Assembly (NCBI RefSeq): GCF_038007305.1
Contig: NZ_JBBOWV010000001.1
Location: 563,501 to 627,500 of the forward strand
Origin: Solibacillus sp. FSL W7-1436
GTDB lineage: Bacteria > Bacillota > Bacilli > Bacillales_A > Planococcaceae
Direction: 5' to 3'
Length of the DNA: 64,000 bases
The position numbers were made by a program, and so were the translations under genes. The notes under the pieces are model-generated. The model did not search any database and was not told where the DNA came from. It saw only the letters and a program-made list of their open reading frames with translations. This document shows positions 1 to 8,639 of this stretch, one piece after another. Positions within the stretch are counted from its first letter, which is position 1. Every line of letters starts with the position of its first letter.

Positions 1-242
1 CGCATCATAAACTCATGCATTTCATGAATCTCTTGCATATATGAAATATAAAGCTCTCCTGCATACGTAAGAGTCAGCGGTGTTACTTGCCGATTTATAA
101 GTTCTACTCCAAGTTTACTTTCTAAATTCTTCATAAAAGTACTTAAATAAGGCTGAGATACAAATAGAGCATTCGCTGCATGAGATATATTGCCGTATTC
201 TCGGATCGCCTTTAAATACTCTAATGATAAATCTTCCTTCAT
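1..242 (-). CDS. LysR-family transcriptional regulator, N-terminal part
   Basis: The 80 visible residues start MKEDLSLEYLKAIREYGN and contain the LysR winged helix-turn-helix signature, with ISHAANALFVSQPYLSTFMK as the recognition segment at about residues 18-38. The effector-binding domain lies beyond the window start, so the ligand cannot be inferred. The gene is divergent from the permease/3-hydroxybutyrate dehydrogenase pair, the usual layout when a LysR protein controls its neighbour. A perfect inverted repeat at 341-360 lies between the two starts and is a candidate operator. Confidence 0.85.
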   Translation of the reverse strand, partial: MKEDLSLEYLKAIREYGNISHAANALFVSQPYLSTFMKNLESKLGVELINRQVTPLTLTYAGELYISYMQEIHEMHEFMM

Positions 243-340
243 AAATAGCACTCCCTAAACCTTTATGATTGATGAGTAATTATAGCATGATTTTTAAATG
301 AAAAGTAATCGGGGCTGTTTTTAAATTGGCCCGTATTTCT

Positions 341-360
341 CTATAACTATTTAGTTATAG
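341..360. promoter_or_regulatory. Perfect inverted repeat, candidate LysR operator
   Basis: CTATAACTA and its exact complement TAGTTATAG are separated by TT. The site lies between the divergent LysR gene and the permease gene, where LysR proteins normally bind. Function is inferred from position and symmetry only. Confidence 0.45.
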
Positions 361-473
361 TTAAGATAGCTTTAAAAGTATTTTAAAACCGGACAAATTT
401 CGTACATAATTTAAGTTGTGTTCAAAATTATTTTCTTGACATACAGAAATCATTAAATTAGGAGGCATACAAC

Positions 474-1781
474 ATGGGTACCTTAGGTATTATTGTTGCA
501 ATCATATTCATCATCTTTTTAGCTATGAAAGGTTACAGCATTGTATTTATTGCACCAATAGCGTCGATTATCGTCATTGTTACAAACGGTATGGATTTCT
601 TTCCGTCGCTTATTGGTTCCGAAGCTTCATTTATGACAGGGCTTACAGGATTTATCGTTAATTTCTTTGCTATTTTTTTATTAGGGTCAATTTTAGCCCA
701 ATATATTGAAAAGAGTGGAGCAGCCCAAGCAATTGCACAAAAAGTATTATCTATTACAGGAACAGATAAACCATTCCCTGTATTAATCGCAATTTTCTTA
801 ATCAGCTCTATTTTAACTTTTGGTGGCATTAGTTTATTCGTTGTATTATTCGTTGTTATTCCATTAGCAAAACCTTTATTTAAACAATTAAATATCGCAT
901 GGAACTTAATTGTGATTCCTGTTTTTCTAGGGATTGGTACATTTACCATGACCATGATGCCAGGTACACCTTCGATTCAAAACGTTGTACCTACAAATTA
1001 TTTAGGAACAACTGTTACAGCGGCACCTTTAATGGGTATCGTCGCTACTATAATCGCAATCATTGCAGGTATTTTCTATATGCGTTATGCATTGAACAAA
1101 AGTTTAGCTAAAAATGAAAAATTCGAAGCAGAAGAAGATTCACAGGAACTGGCACTTAAAGAAAACATCCCTTCTTTCTTCTTAAGTATTTTACCAATCT
1201 TAATTTTAATCGTTATTATTTTTGTAGGTAGTGCAATGAAAGTACCAAATATCGTACTAATCGGTTTGGGTGCTGGCGTAATCGTGTCAGCAATTGTTTT
1301 CCATCGCTTTATGCCGTCACATAAACAAGCGGTCAGCTTAGGAGCAAATGGTGCGATTACTCCGATTTTCTTTACTGCCGCATCAGTCGGTTTTGGTGTT
1401 GTAATAACGTTGGCACCAGGTTTCGGAGCAATTTCGGATTTCATCTTAAATATTCCTGGAAATCCGTTAATTAGTTTAACAATTGCATCATCTGCATTAG
1501 GTGCAATTACCGGGTCAGCTTCTGGTGGTCTAGGGATTACAATGGAAGCGTTCGCAAATCCTTATTTAGAAATGGGTGTAAACCCAGATGCAATGCACCG
1601 TATGTCTGCAATCAGTTCGGCTGTATTTACTGGTTTACCACATGCCGGAGCAATTTTATCAACGTTTGCTTTAACAAAATTAACACATGAAAAAGCATTC
1701 AAATACTCGTTCATTACAATGACAGTACCAAACCTTTTAGCATTAATTGCTGCATTATTAATCGGGATTTTCTTATACTAA
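474..1781 (+). CDS. GntP-family permease, probably for 3-hydroxybutyrate
   Basis: A 435-aa, very hydrophobic protein with about twelve membrane segments. It has the glycine-rich stretches of the GntP/CitMHS type, for example TFGGISLFVVLFVVIPLAKP and GAITGSASGGLGITMEAF. An AGGAGG site lies before the ATG. Seventy-five bases downstream is a 3-hydroxybutyrate dehydrogenase gene; in Bacillus subtilis yxjC (GntP type) and yxjF (3-hydroxybutyrate dehydrogenase) belong to one locus with scoAB. I therefore infer import of 3-hydroxybutyrate or a similar short hydroxyacid. The CoA-transferase genes scoAB are not present here. Confidence 0.8.
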   Translation: MGTLGIIVAIIFIIFLAMKGYSIVFIAPIASIIVIVTNGMDFFPSLIGSEASFMTGLTGFIVNFFAIFLLGSILAQYIEKSGAAQAIAQKVLSITGTDKPFPVLIAIFLISSILTFGGISLFVVLFVVIPLAKPLFKQLNIAWNLIVIPVFLGIGTFTMTMMPGTPSIQNVVPTNYLGTTVTAAPLMGIVATIIAIIAGIFYMRYALNKSLAKNEKFEAEEDSQELALKENIPSFFLSILPILILIVIIFVGSAMKVPNIVLIGLGAGVIVSAIVFHRFMPSHKQAVSLGANGAITPIFFTAASVGFGVVITLAPGFGAISDFILNIPGNPLISLTIASSALGAITGSASGGLGITMEAFANPYLEMGVNPDAMHRMSAISSAVFTGLPHAGAILSTFALTKLTHEKAFKYSFITMTVPNLLALIAALLIGIFLY

Positions 1782-1855
1782 CAAACCATTGGAGAAGGTG
1801 AGAGTACTTTCCAATACTATATAAATTACATTAATCACTTTCGGAGGTATATATA

Positions 1856-2614
1856 ATGAAAACAACAAATCGTACAGTACTTGTTACAGGTGCCGCTCAA
1901 GGTATTGGATATGCAATCGCAGAAGAATTTATCAAAAACGGTGACTATGTAGCTATTTTCGACTTAAATGAAGAAGCTGCACATGCTGCTGCTGAAAAAT
2001 TAGGAAACGCAAAAGGTTACAAAGTGAATGTTGCTGATGAAACTTCAGTTAAAACTGCTATTGACGCTGTAATTGCTGAGCGTGGATCTGTAGACGTAGT
2101 TGTCAACAACGCTGGTTTACAATTCATCAGCAAAACAGAAGATTTCCCCGTAGAAAAATGGGATCTATTAAACGATGTTATCTTAAAAGGTACATTCTTA
2201 ATGACAAAACACTCTTTAAAATCAATGCAAGCTCAAAACTTCGGTCGTATCATTAACATCGTATCTGCTCACGGTCGTATTCCGGATGCTTACAAATCAG
2301 CATACTGTGCTGCTAAAGCAGGACAAACTGGTTTCTCTAAAGTAGTAGCATTGGAAAACGCTACAAACGGAATTACTGTTAACTGTATCGAGCCAGGTCC
2401 AGTACGTACAGAATTAATAGAAAAACAAATTCCAATTTTAGCTGAAAAAGATGGCACTACTGAAGAAGAAGCAGTAGCACACCACATCTTAGGTAAGCAA
2501 TGGATCAAACGTTTACTTGAGCCATCTGAAATCGGCAAAACTGCTGTATTCTTAGCTTCTGAGGGGGCTGGGGCAATTACAGGTGAATCTATTCCTGTAA
2601 CAGGCGGAATGTAA
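1856..2614 (+). CDS. 3-hydroxybutyrate dehydrogenase (SDR family)
   Basis: A 252-aa classical short-chain dehydrogenase. It has the cofactor motif TGAAQGIGYAIA near residue 12, NNAG near residue 88, and the catalytic Ser, Tyr and Lys in the IINIVSAHG and SAYCAAKAG region. The segment IEPGPVRTELIEKQIP and the ending GESIPVTGGM are typical of D-3-hydroxybutyrate dehydrogenases, which oxidise 3-hydroxybutyrate to acetoacetate with NAD+. A strong GGAGG precedes the ATG. It probably forms an operon with the upstream permease and ends at the hairpin at 2654. Confidence 0.85.
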   Translation: MKTTNRTVLVTGAAQGIGYAIAEEFIKNGDYVAIFDLNEEAAHAAAEKLGNAKGYKVNVADETSVKTAIDAVIAERGSVDVVVNNAGLQFISKTEDFPVEKWDLLNDVILKGTFLMTKHSLKSMQAQNFGRIINIVSAHGRIPDAYKSAYCAAKAGQTGFSKVVALENATNGITVNCIEPGPVRTELIEKQIPILAEKDGTTEEEAVAHHILGKQWIKRLLEPSEIGKTAVFLASEGAGAITGESIPVTGGM

Positions 2615-2653
2615 TCTTTAACTAAGTACTAGCTTCACCTAATACCATTCAAA

Positions 2654-2695
2654 ATAGCCGGTTCGTACAAGTTCACGTACGAATCGGCTTTTATT
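2654..2695 (+). terminator. Rho-independent terminator of the permease/dehydrogenase operon
   Basis: The stem AGCCGGTTCGTAC / GTACGAATCGGCT is closed by a short loop and followed by TTTTATT. Confidence 0.8.
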
Positions 2696-2752
2696 CATCG
2701 AACGAGAAACCCGTCCCTTCAACTTGCCAATCAATCACCGCACCCTTCAACA

Positions 2753-2787
2753 TAAAAAACCAGCATGAATTTCTCCATGCCGGTTTC
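2753..2787 (-). terminator. Terminator of the diguanylate cyclase gene
   Basis: Read on the minus strand, ACCGGCATG pairs with CATGCTGGT around a short loop and is followed by a T run, just downstream of the cyclase stop codon. Confidence 0.75.
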
Positions 2788-2794
2788 ACTCAAA

Positions 2795-4369
2795 TCAACT
2801 AATTACGCCTTCACTCGCCTCATACACTTTCACGCGGTTACGTCCTTCTTCTTTTGCCTCATATAAAGCGGTATCTGCTTTATGCAGTAGCTGATACAGT
2901 GTTTCCTCTGTCCAGTCCACTACTTCCGCGACACCAATGCTTAACGTAGCAGATAGATTTCCTGCTTCTGTCATGAGCGGTGCCTGCTCAACTGCAGTTC
3001 GAAGTTGGTTTGCTAATATTTCACCTTCTCCTTCATTGAACCCTTTCAGCGCAATGACGAATTCCTCTCCACCGTATCGCGCGAAGAAATGGCTTTCCAG
3101 CAATTTTGTTTGGCAAGCATTTACGACGTGCACGAGCAACTGGTCGCCAATATGATGCCCGTACGTATCATTCACCCGTTTAAAATGATCGATATCCATC
3201 AATAGGACCGTGAATGGCATACCTGTTTCCTTAGCTGCCACAAAATCCAGCTCACTTTGCTGTAAAAATGCGCGGCGATTATAAATTTTCGTCAGCTCAT
3301 CATAATAAGCTTGCTGCTCCAGTTTTTCCTGCAGCCTTTTGATTTCCGTAATATCCGTAAAAACCAACAACAGACCTTTACTGTTTCTCGCTTGTTCCAA
3401 TAAAGTAATACGAACTTGGTAAACCCGGTCAGCATATTCGGAACATAACCTTACTTCTTGAACGTCCGCAATATCGGGCGTCAATTTGAATGGCAGGGCC
3501 TCCCCCGTCTGTTCCTTCCAAAATTTCACGAAGTTTTTGCCGAACATCGACTTGTTCAAATTTGGCAGTATCACTTTCGAAGCTTGATTGAATTCGATGA
3601 GCCGGTAGGATGCATCCAATACGATGGCCCCGTCCGTAATACTATTGTAGATTGTATCTTTCGCAATCGGCATAATCCGAAACAGCCGCGATGTGCTGAT
3701 CGCCCACAAGTATAATAATGAAGAAAGCCATAAAACCATTGGTACCGGATCCACTCCGGCAGGGGTTAACCCGTTCAAATAAAGAAAGGCCGTCACCATC
3801 GGAACAAGCTGGCCGAACATCAACGCAATCAATTGCGGACGGTAGATCTTCGCCGTTTCCTTCCAACGGGATATCAACAGCAAAAACGCAATAAACATGC
3901 TGGCAAATGTGTAGACACCGTGCACCATATACCAAATGCCAATCTCCTGGTAAACAAAAGGCGCCCCTAAATTCGGGTCCAGTTCAAATACTCGATAATG
4001 AAGATGGTGCCAGTTATTTGTCGCTACCATTATAATTGTAATAAACGGTATCAAAAGGATGAGCATACTTCTTCTAACCGTCAACTTAAAGCCTAAATAG
4101 CTCATGACATACAGTAAGCCCAATGTCGCTGATGTAGGCATCCCGATATAGAGAATGGTATTCCAGAAACTGATTTGTTCGAGCGTCGTCGATATTAAAA
4201 TCATAGCCGATGCAAAACAGTAAATGCTGATGGTTGCTGTATAGAAAATAAAATAATTTGCGATATTCGTATATTTATGACGTTTGCTAAAAGCATAGAG
4301 ACATAAGTACAAATTCAGTACTCCCGACGTACAAACAAGCGTTATATACATGGTCAATTGCGAACCCAT
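2795..4369 (-). CDS. Diguanylate cyclase with 7TM, PAS and GGDEF domains
   Basis: A 524-aa membrane protein. Residues 1-225 hold about seven hydrophobic helices resembling the 7TM sensor region of histidine kinases; residues 235-345 look like a PAS domain; residues 355-515 are a GGDEF domain. The active-site loop RYGGEEF and the preceding LLMDIDHFKRVNDTYGH are intact, so it should make cyclic di-GMP from two GTP. I see no RxxD inhibitory site before the GGEEF loop. It is divergent from rsbQ-rsbP. The signal sensed is unknown. Confidence 0.85.
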   Translation of the reverse strand: MGSQLTMYITLVCTSGVLNLYLCLYAFSKRHKYTNIANYFIFYTATISIYCFASAMILISTTLEQISFWNTILYIGMPTSATLGLLYVMSYLGFKLTVRRSMLILLIPFITIIMVATNNWHHLHYRVFELDPNLGAPFVYQEIGIWYMVHGVYTFASMFIAFLLLISRWKETAKIYRPQLIALMFGQLVPMVTAFLYLNGLTPAGVDPVPMVLWLSSLLYLWAISTSRLFRIMPIAKDTIYNSITDGAIVLDASYRLIEFNQASKVILPNLNKSMFGKNFVKFWKEQTGEALPFKLTPDIADVQEVRLCSEYADRVYQVRITLLEQARNSKGLLLVFTDITEIKRLQEKLEQQAYYDELTKIYNRRAFLQQSELDFVAAKETGMPFTVLLMDIDHFKRVNDTYGHHIGDQLLVHVVNACQTKLLESHFFARYGGEEFVIALKGFNEGEGEILANQLRTAVEQAPLMTEAGNLSATLSIGVAEVVDWTEETLYQLLHKADTALYEAKEEGRNRVKVYEASEGVIS

Positions 4370-4625
4370 TATTGGTTTACCCTCTCTTAATTAACACTTT
4401 TTTCTTATAATGTAGCACATTCCAAAAAATAAATGGATATTTTATTGCAATAATAATCCTTAATAGAATAAGTAACGAAAAGAATCTTATCATTTAAAGC
4501 ATAAAAAGTATCATAAACCTATGATAATAAGGCTTTTCCCTTTACTTATCTTCTTATTTCATCCAAAATTACAAGTTAATAGAATGAAAATATTTTTTTC
4601 GTAATATTAGAAGGGAGTGTTGTTC

Positions 4626-5465
4626 ATGATCCAAAAAACGATAAAGCGGAATAACGTACATATTCGTGGAAAAGGCAAAAAACCATTAATATTCGCTGCT
4701 GGATTCGGTTGTGACCAAACGGTATGGAATGATGTTTTCCCTGCTTTTGAAGAGGATTATCAAGTAATTTTATTTGATTATGTCGGCTTTGGAAATTCAG
4801 ATATAACAGCTTTTGATTTTATGAAATATGGAGAACTGTCCGGTTACGTACAGGATCTGTTAGATATTTGTGAGGCGCTCGATTTAAAGGATGCTGTATT
4901 TGTCGGCCACTCGGTAAGCAGTATGATTGGTCTACTGGCTTCTATATCGAAACCGGAATATTTTTCACGATTGATCATGATTGCTCCATCACCAAGTTAT
5001 GTAAATGATCCACCATACTTCGGTGGTTTTGAAAAGAAAGATTTACTCAATTTAATAGATCTAATGGAAAAAAACTATATAGGCTGGGCCAATGCTTTCT
5101 CGATTACTTTATTGAACAATACTGCAAAAGCAGGTGTCGCAAAAGATTTGGAGAATCGTTTCTGTTCAACAGATCCTTTATTTGCGAATACATTTGCAAA
5201 GGCTTGTTTCTTTACGGATAATCGCAAAGATCTTTCGAACGTTACTGTCCCGTCCCTTATTTTACAATGTTCTGAAGACGTCATTGCGCCAAGGGTAGTT
5301 GGCGAGTACTTGCATGAGAATATGCCAAACAGTACGATTGCCTATATGAAGGCAATCGGTCACTGTCCACATATGAGCGACCCGGAGGAAACAATTCAAT
5401 TAATAAAAAATTATTTATTGGAGCAATCTGCGCCACTTATCGGTGAGGGCGTTGGGGAAGTTTAA
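4626..5465 (+). CDS. rsbQ: RsbQ-like alpha/beta hydrolase, energy-stress signalling
   Basis: A protein of about 279 aa closely resembling B. subtilis RsbQ, with [37 protein letters not shown] and [16 protein letters not shown]. The nucleophile is Ser96, the same number as in B. subtilis, and the late His lies in GHCPH. RsbQ is required with the phosphatase RsbP to activate sigma-B under energy stress. I chose the ATG at 4626, about ten bases after GAAGGGAG, over the GTG at 4617. The stop codon directly abuts the rsbP start. Confidence 0.9.
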   Translation: MIQKTIKRNNVHIRGKGKKPLIFAAGFGCDQTVWNDVFPAFEEDYQVILFDYVGFGNSDITAFDFMKYGELSGYVQDLLDICEALDLKDAVFVGHSVSSMIGLLASISKPEYFSRLIMIAPSPSYVNDPPYFGGFEKKDLLNLIDLMEKNYIGWANAFSITLLNNTAKAGVAKDLENRFCSTDPLFANTFAKACFFTDNRKDLSNVTVPSLILQCSEDVIAPRVVGEYLHENMPNSTIAYMKAIGHCPHMSDPEETIQLIKNYLLEQSAPLIGEGVGEV

Positions 5466-6653
5466 ATGAATGAACTCATAGAAAACGCTCCTTGCGGTTT
5501 TATCACTTTATCATCAGACGGAAAAATTCTTACTATCAACAAGACATTGCTGAATTTGCTGCACTATGAAACTTCTGAGCATCTTATAGGGCAGCATTTT
5601 AATGTGCTGTTATCTCCTTCATCTCAGATTTTTTGCCAGCTTTATTTAGTACCGCTGATTAAAGTGAAGCACGCTGTCGAGGAAATGTTCCTGACATTAC
5701 TAACCGTGATGAAAGAAGAAATTCCTATCTTATTAAACGCATCTTTCCAGGATAATAATCAGATAATCGGCGTCATTTTCCCGGTCCGTAACCGGAGTGC
5801 ATTGGAAGACGCACTCATCAACGCCAGAAAAATGACGGAAGATGCGTATTTAGAAAAAGAGCAGGCCCTTTTGAAATTGGAGATAAAGCAACAGGATTTG
5901 TTGCAGGCCAATCAAATCAATACAAAAATCATGCGAGAAACCGAACGTGATTTACAGATAGCCAAAAAAATTCAGGAAACCGCATTAACGAAAGATATCG
6001 TCAATGACAATATTCAGATCCTGTCCTATTATCATGCATCCAAATCTTTATCCGGAGATATTTTCGGATTTTATCAAATAACGCCGCAAAAATACGGTAT
6101 TATTTTATTGGATGTTATGGGGCACGGTGTTTCTTCTGCTTTAATAACGATGTCTCTTCAATCAATGTTCCAGAAGTTGATATCCAGAGGTGTAGCACCC
6201 GATATGGTGTTAAAAGAGTTGGACCAATTTCTGCACAACTTATTTCAAAATAATGAAGACGCCTGGCATTACTGTACAGCGATCTACTTAAATATCGATC
6301 TTAGTGAACAGACGATTGAATATATTAATGCAGGTCACCCCCCTGCCATCGTGCAAGGGAAAAACGGGGCGCAGCATGAATTAAGTACAACGAATCCGCC
6401 ATTAGGAACATTTGATAATATTCAATTTAAATCAAGAACTTTACACTATAAACCCGGGACAAGAATTCTTTTGTATACAGACGGCGTTTCGGAAGCATTT
6501 GAGCTGAACACATTAAATCATTTGCTGAACGACACCAGCTCAAGTCCATTGGCAAAAACAAAAGAGACGATTCAACATGCACTCGAAAACAAAGAAAATA
6601 TATATAGTAAATATAATCACGATGACCAGTGTTTTATATTGGTCGAATTATAA
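5466..6653 (+). CDS. rsbP: RsbP-like PAS-PP2C serine phosphatase
   Basis: A 395-aa protein. It has an N-terminal PAS domain (about 1-110), a coiled-coil linker (about 115-170, ending ERDLQIAKKIQETAL) and a SpoIIE-type PP2C domain. Metal-binding motifs SGDIFGFY, LDVMGHGVSSAL, YTDGVSEAF and the terminal DDQC are present. In B. subtilis RsbP dephosphorylates RsbV to release sigma-B on energy depletion. The start follows the rsbQ stop with no gap, implying translational coupling. The sigB-rsbVW genes are not in this window. Confidence 0.88.
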   Translation: MNELIENAPCGFITLSSDGKILTINKTLLNLLHYETSEHLIGQHFNVLLSPSSQIFCQLYLVPLIKVKHAVEEMFLTLLTVMKEEIPILLNASFQDNNQIIGVIFPVRNRSALEDALINARKMTEDAYLEKEQALLKLEIKQQDLLQANQINTKIMRETERDLQIAKKIQETALTKDIVNDNIQILSYYHASKSLSGDIFGFYQITPQKYGIILLDVMGHGVSSALITMSLQSMFQKLISRGVAPDMVLKELDQFLHNLFQNNEDAWHYCTAIYLNIDLSEQTIEYINAGHPPAIVQGKNGAQHELSTTNPPLGTFDNIQFKSRTLHYKPGTRILLYTDGVSEAFELNTLNHLLNDTSSSPLAKTKETIQHALENKENIYSKYNHDDQCFILVEL

Positions 6654-6654
6654 A

Positions 6655-6689
6655 AACAGCGGGAGACAAGCTTCCCGCTGTTTTTTTAT
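6655..6689 (+). terminator. Terminator after rsbP
   Basis: AACAGCGGGA pairs with TCCCGCTGTT around a seven-base loop and is followed by a run of T, immediately after the rsbP stop. Confidence 0.9.
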
Positions 6690-6755
6690 TTTCCTGCTAA
6701 GTATCGTTCCCTTTTCATTACAAAATGAGGGATAATAAAAATACTTATCCGAAAT

Positions 6756-7115
6756 ATGGAAGTGTTTCATATAAAGGAATTAATTTTTATCATCAGTTTC
6801 ATTTTTTTAACCGCTTGTTCAAATGAAGCAAATTCCATTTACGGAGACATTACCTCTATTGGAGAAAATCATATCAATGTCGGGTGTTCCGATTTAGTCA
6901 GAAAATCCATTAACAGTAAAGATGACATAGGCCATTCCTGTGCTATAAAAATAACCGAAGAAACGATTATTAAAACTCAGGCTGGTGATATAGTAACATT
7001 TGATGAATTAACTATTAATGATATGGTTTCAGTATATTTTGAAGAGCCAATAGCAATTGCCGATTCTAAAAGGCCATCTTTTGAAGCTAAAGAAATAACA
7101 GTATTTGAAAACTGA
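6756..7115 (+). CDS. Small lipoprotein of unknown function
   Basis: A 119-aa protein with a hydrophobic leader and lipobox LTAC near residue 21, so the mature form is probably anchored to the outside of the membrane. The rest contains short beta-strand-like segments (GDITSIGENHINVG, FDELTINDMVSVYF, FEAKEITVFE). That suggests a small OB-like or DUF3221-type fold, but I cannot assign a family. It converges with the phospholipase-like gene; their shared terminator is now split by an IS element. Confidence 0.7.
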   Translation: MEVFHIKELIFIISFIFLTACSNEANSIYGDITSIGENHINVGCSDLVRKSINSKDDIGHSCAIKITEETIIKTQAGDIVTFDELTINDMVSVYFEEPIAIADSKRPSFEAKEITVFEN

Positions 7116-7162
7116 TGATTAGAATCTGAATGAAAAAAAGGAGACGGGCACATTTAAAATGT

Positions 7163-7205
7163 ACCCTATAAGATAGACACTTGAAAAAAGGTCATCTTAT
7201 AGGGT
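7163..7205 (+). terminator. Hairpin inside the left end of the IS3 element
   Basis: ACCCTATAAGAT at 7163 pairs perfectly with ATCTTATAGGGT at 7194, followed by GCTTTTTG. It lies between the left inverted repeat and orfA and may block transcription entering the transposase genes from outside. Confidence 0.6.
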
Positions 7206-7248
7206 GCTTTTTGTTTATAATGAAAAAAAACGATTCGGAGCTATAATT

Positions 7249-7668
7249 ATGACTAAAAAATTTTTAACCTCTCACCAACAAACAGAATTAAAAATGAACC
7301 CTTATGTAAAAGCAGTGAGCGATAAAGCGATTACGTACACAGATGAATTTAAACGATTATTTATTGCACAATCTGAAACAGGAAAACTGCCACGAGAAAT
7401 TTTTGAGGAAGCAGGATTTGACGTTGAAGTAATCGGAATAACACGTGTTCATAAGGCAGCTACTCGCTGGAGAACGGCTTATAAAAAACATGGCGCCAGC
7501 GGTTTGGAAGATACGCGAAAACATAGTTCAGGACGTCCTCTTGAACGAGAATTAAGTATAGAAGAAAAATACACTCGACTTGAAGCAAAAATGCGTTTAC
7601 TAGAAGCGGAAAATGAACTGCTAAAAAAGCTCGATCTACTCGAAAGGCAGATGTTGAAAAAGAAATAA
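7249..7668 (+). CDS. IS3-family transposase subunit OrfA
   Basis: A 139-aa DNA-binding subunit with a helix-turn-helix region (IFEEAGFDVEVIGITRVHKAATRWRT in pieces, about 45-75) and a leucine-rich C-terminal helix (LEAKMRLLEAENELLKKL) that usually mediates dimerisation. The ATG at 7249 is preceded by CGGAG at a proper distance, so the upstream GTG extension is not needed. The frame runs into a canonical slippery heptamer at 7623-7629, by which OrfA is expected to be fused to OrfB. Confidence 0.85.
   Translation: MTKKFLTSHQQTELKMNPYVKAVSDKAITYTDEFKRLFIAQSETGKLPREIFEEAGFDVEVIGITRVHKAATRWRTAYKKHGASGLEDTRKHSSGRPLERELSIEEKYTRLEAKMRLLEAENELLKKLDLLERQMLKKK
7623..7629 (+). promoter_or_regulatory. 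Programmed -1 frameshift site A AAA AAG
   Basis: The heptamer is read as CTA AAA AAG in the orfA frame, the classic X XXY YYZ arrangement. The -1 frame is open from this point through orfB. IS3 elements commonly produce the OrfAB transposase this way. Confidence 0.8.
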
Positions 7669-7733
7669 AACTCGCACCAGAATTAAAATTCGAATTAATT
7701 CATGAAACCATTAAAAAATATAACTTAAAGCGA

Positions 7734-8579
7734 ATGGTGAGCTATCTTTGCGAAGTGTTGGAGGTATCACGTTCAGGTTATTATAACTACTATAAAGAGC
7801 AATCAATTCAAAAAAGAACGATGAAACACCAAGCAGATGAAATCGTAAAAGAAGAAATTTTAAAAGCTTATCGATTTCGAAGACGTCATAAAGGAGCGCG
7901 TCAAATTAAAATGACACTTCAAAACCACTATGGCATCAATTATAACTTAAAGCGTATTCGCCGCATTATGAAAAAATTTGGCATCATCTGTCCAATTCGG
8001 AAGGCAAATCCTTATCGTCGTATGGCGAAAGCAACGAAAGAACACCGCACTTGCGCGAATGAATTACAACGAAATTTCAAACAAGGTGTCGCTGGGAAAG
8101 TGTTATTAACAGACATCACGTATTTGACGTATCGAAATGGCAAACGTGCTTATTTATCTACGGTTAAAGACGCAGAAACAAATGAAATTCTCGCTTATGA
8201 AGTGTCGTCTTCTTTACACTTGGACATCGCTCTGAACACATTGAAGAAATTAAGAAAACACACGCATTTAGCAGAAGATGCCTTTATCCATTCGGATCAA
8301 GGATTTCATTATACAAATCCACAATTCCAGGCTTTCGTAAAGAAAATGGGCTTAGGTCAATCGATGTCACGTCGAGGCAACTGTTGGGACAACGCGCCCC
8401 AGGAATCATTCTTTGGTCATTTTAAAGATGAGGCATACATCAAAGAGTGTGAAACATTAGAAGACGTAAAGCAAGAAATCAAAAGTTATATGACGTACTA
8501 CAATCATTATCGGGGTCAGTGGAATTTAAAAAAGCTGCCGCCTGTAAAGTACAGACAGCAGCTTCAACAAGTTGCCTAA
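7734..8579 (+). CDS. IS3-family transposase OrfB, DDE integrase catalytic part
   Basis: A 281-aa DDE integrase-core protein. Visible motifs are LLTDITYLTY (first Asp), FIHSDQGFHY (second Asp) and SRRGNCWDNAPQESFFGHFK (catalytic Glu). The same frame is open upstream to 7626 (DVEKEIKLAPELKFELIHE), so the active product is probably the OrfAB fusion made by frameshifting; 7734 is only the first ATG. The gene looks intact. Confidence 0.9.
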   Translation: MVSYLCEVLEVSRSGYYNYYKEQSIQKRTMKHQADEIVKEEILKAYRFRRRHKGARQIKMTLQNHYGINYNLKRIRRIMKKFGIICPIRKANPYRRMAKATKEHRTCANELQRNFKQGVAGKVLLTDITYLTYRNGKRAYLSTVKDAETNEILAYEVSSSLHLDIALNTLKKLRKHTHLAEDAFIHSDQGFHYTNPQFQAFVKKMGLGQSMSRRGNCWDNAPQESFFGHFKDEAYIKECETLEDVKQEIKSYMTYYNHYRGQWNLKKLPPVKYRQQLQQVA

Positions 8580-8639
8580 CCTTTTTCAAAATGTCCTTTA
8601 CAAAGGGTACACTTTAATTCAGCCATCTCCTTTTTTTCG

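Larger units (their letters stand above)
7155..8616 (+). mobile_element. IS3-family (IS150-like) insertion sequence
   Basis: The element encodes orfA and orfB. Its ends match as inverted repeats over more than 30 bases, the cores being TGTACCC at 7160 and GGGTACA at 8605-8611. Extending the match by five bases gives a 3-bp ATT at 7152-7154 and 8617-8619, a plausible target duplication; the exact ends are uncertain by a few bases. Flanks outside the element (7132-7151 and 8620-8638) are complementary to each other and look like the two arms of a terminator, so the insertion is in its loop. Confidence 0.85.
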
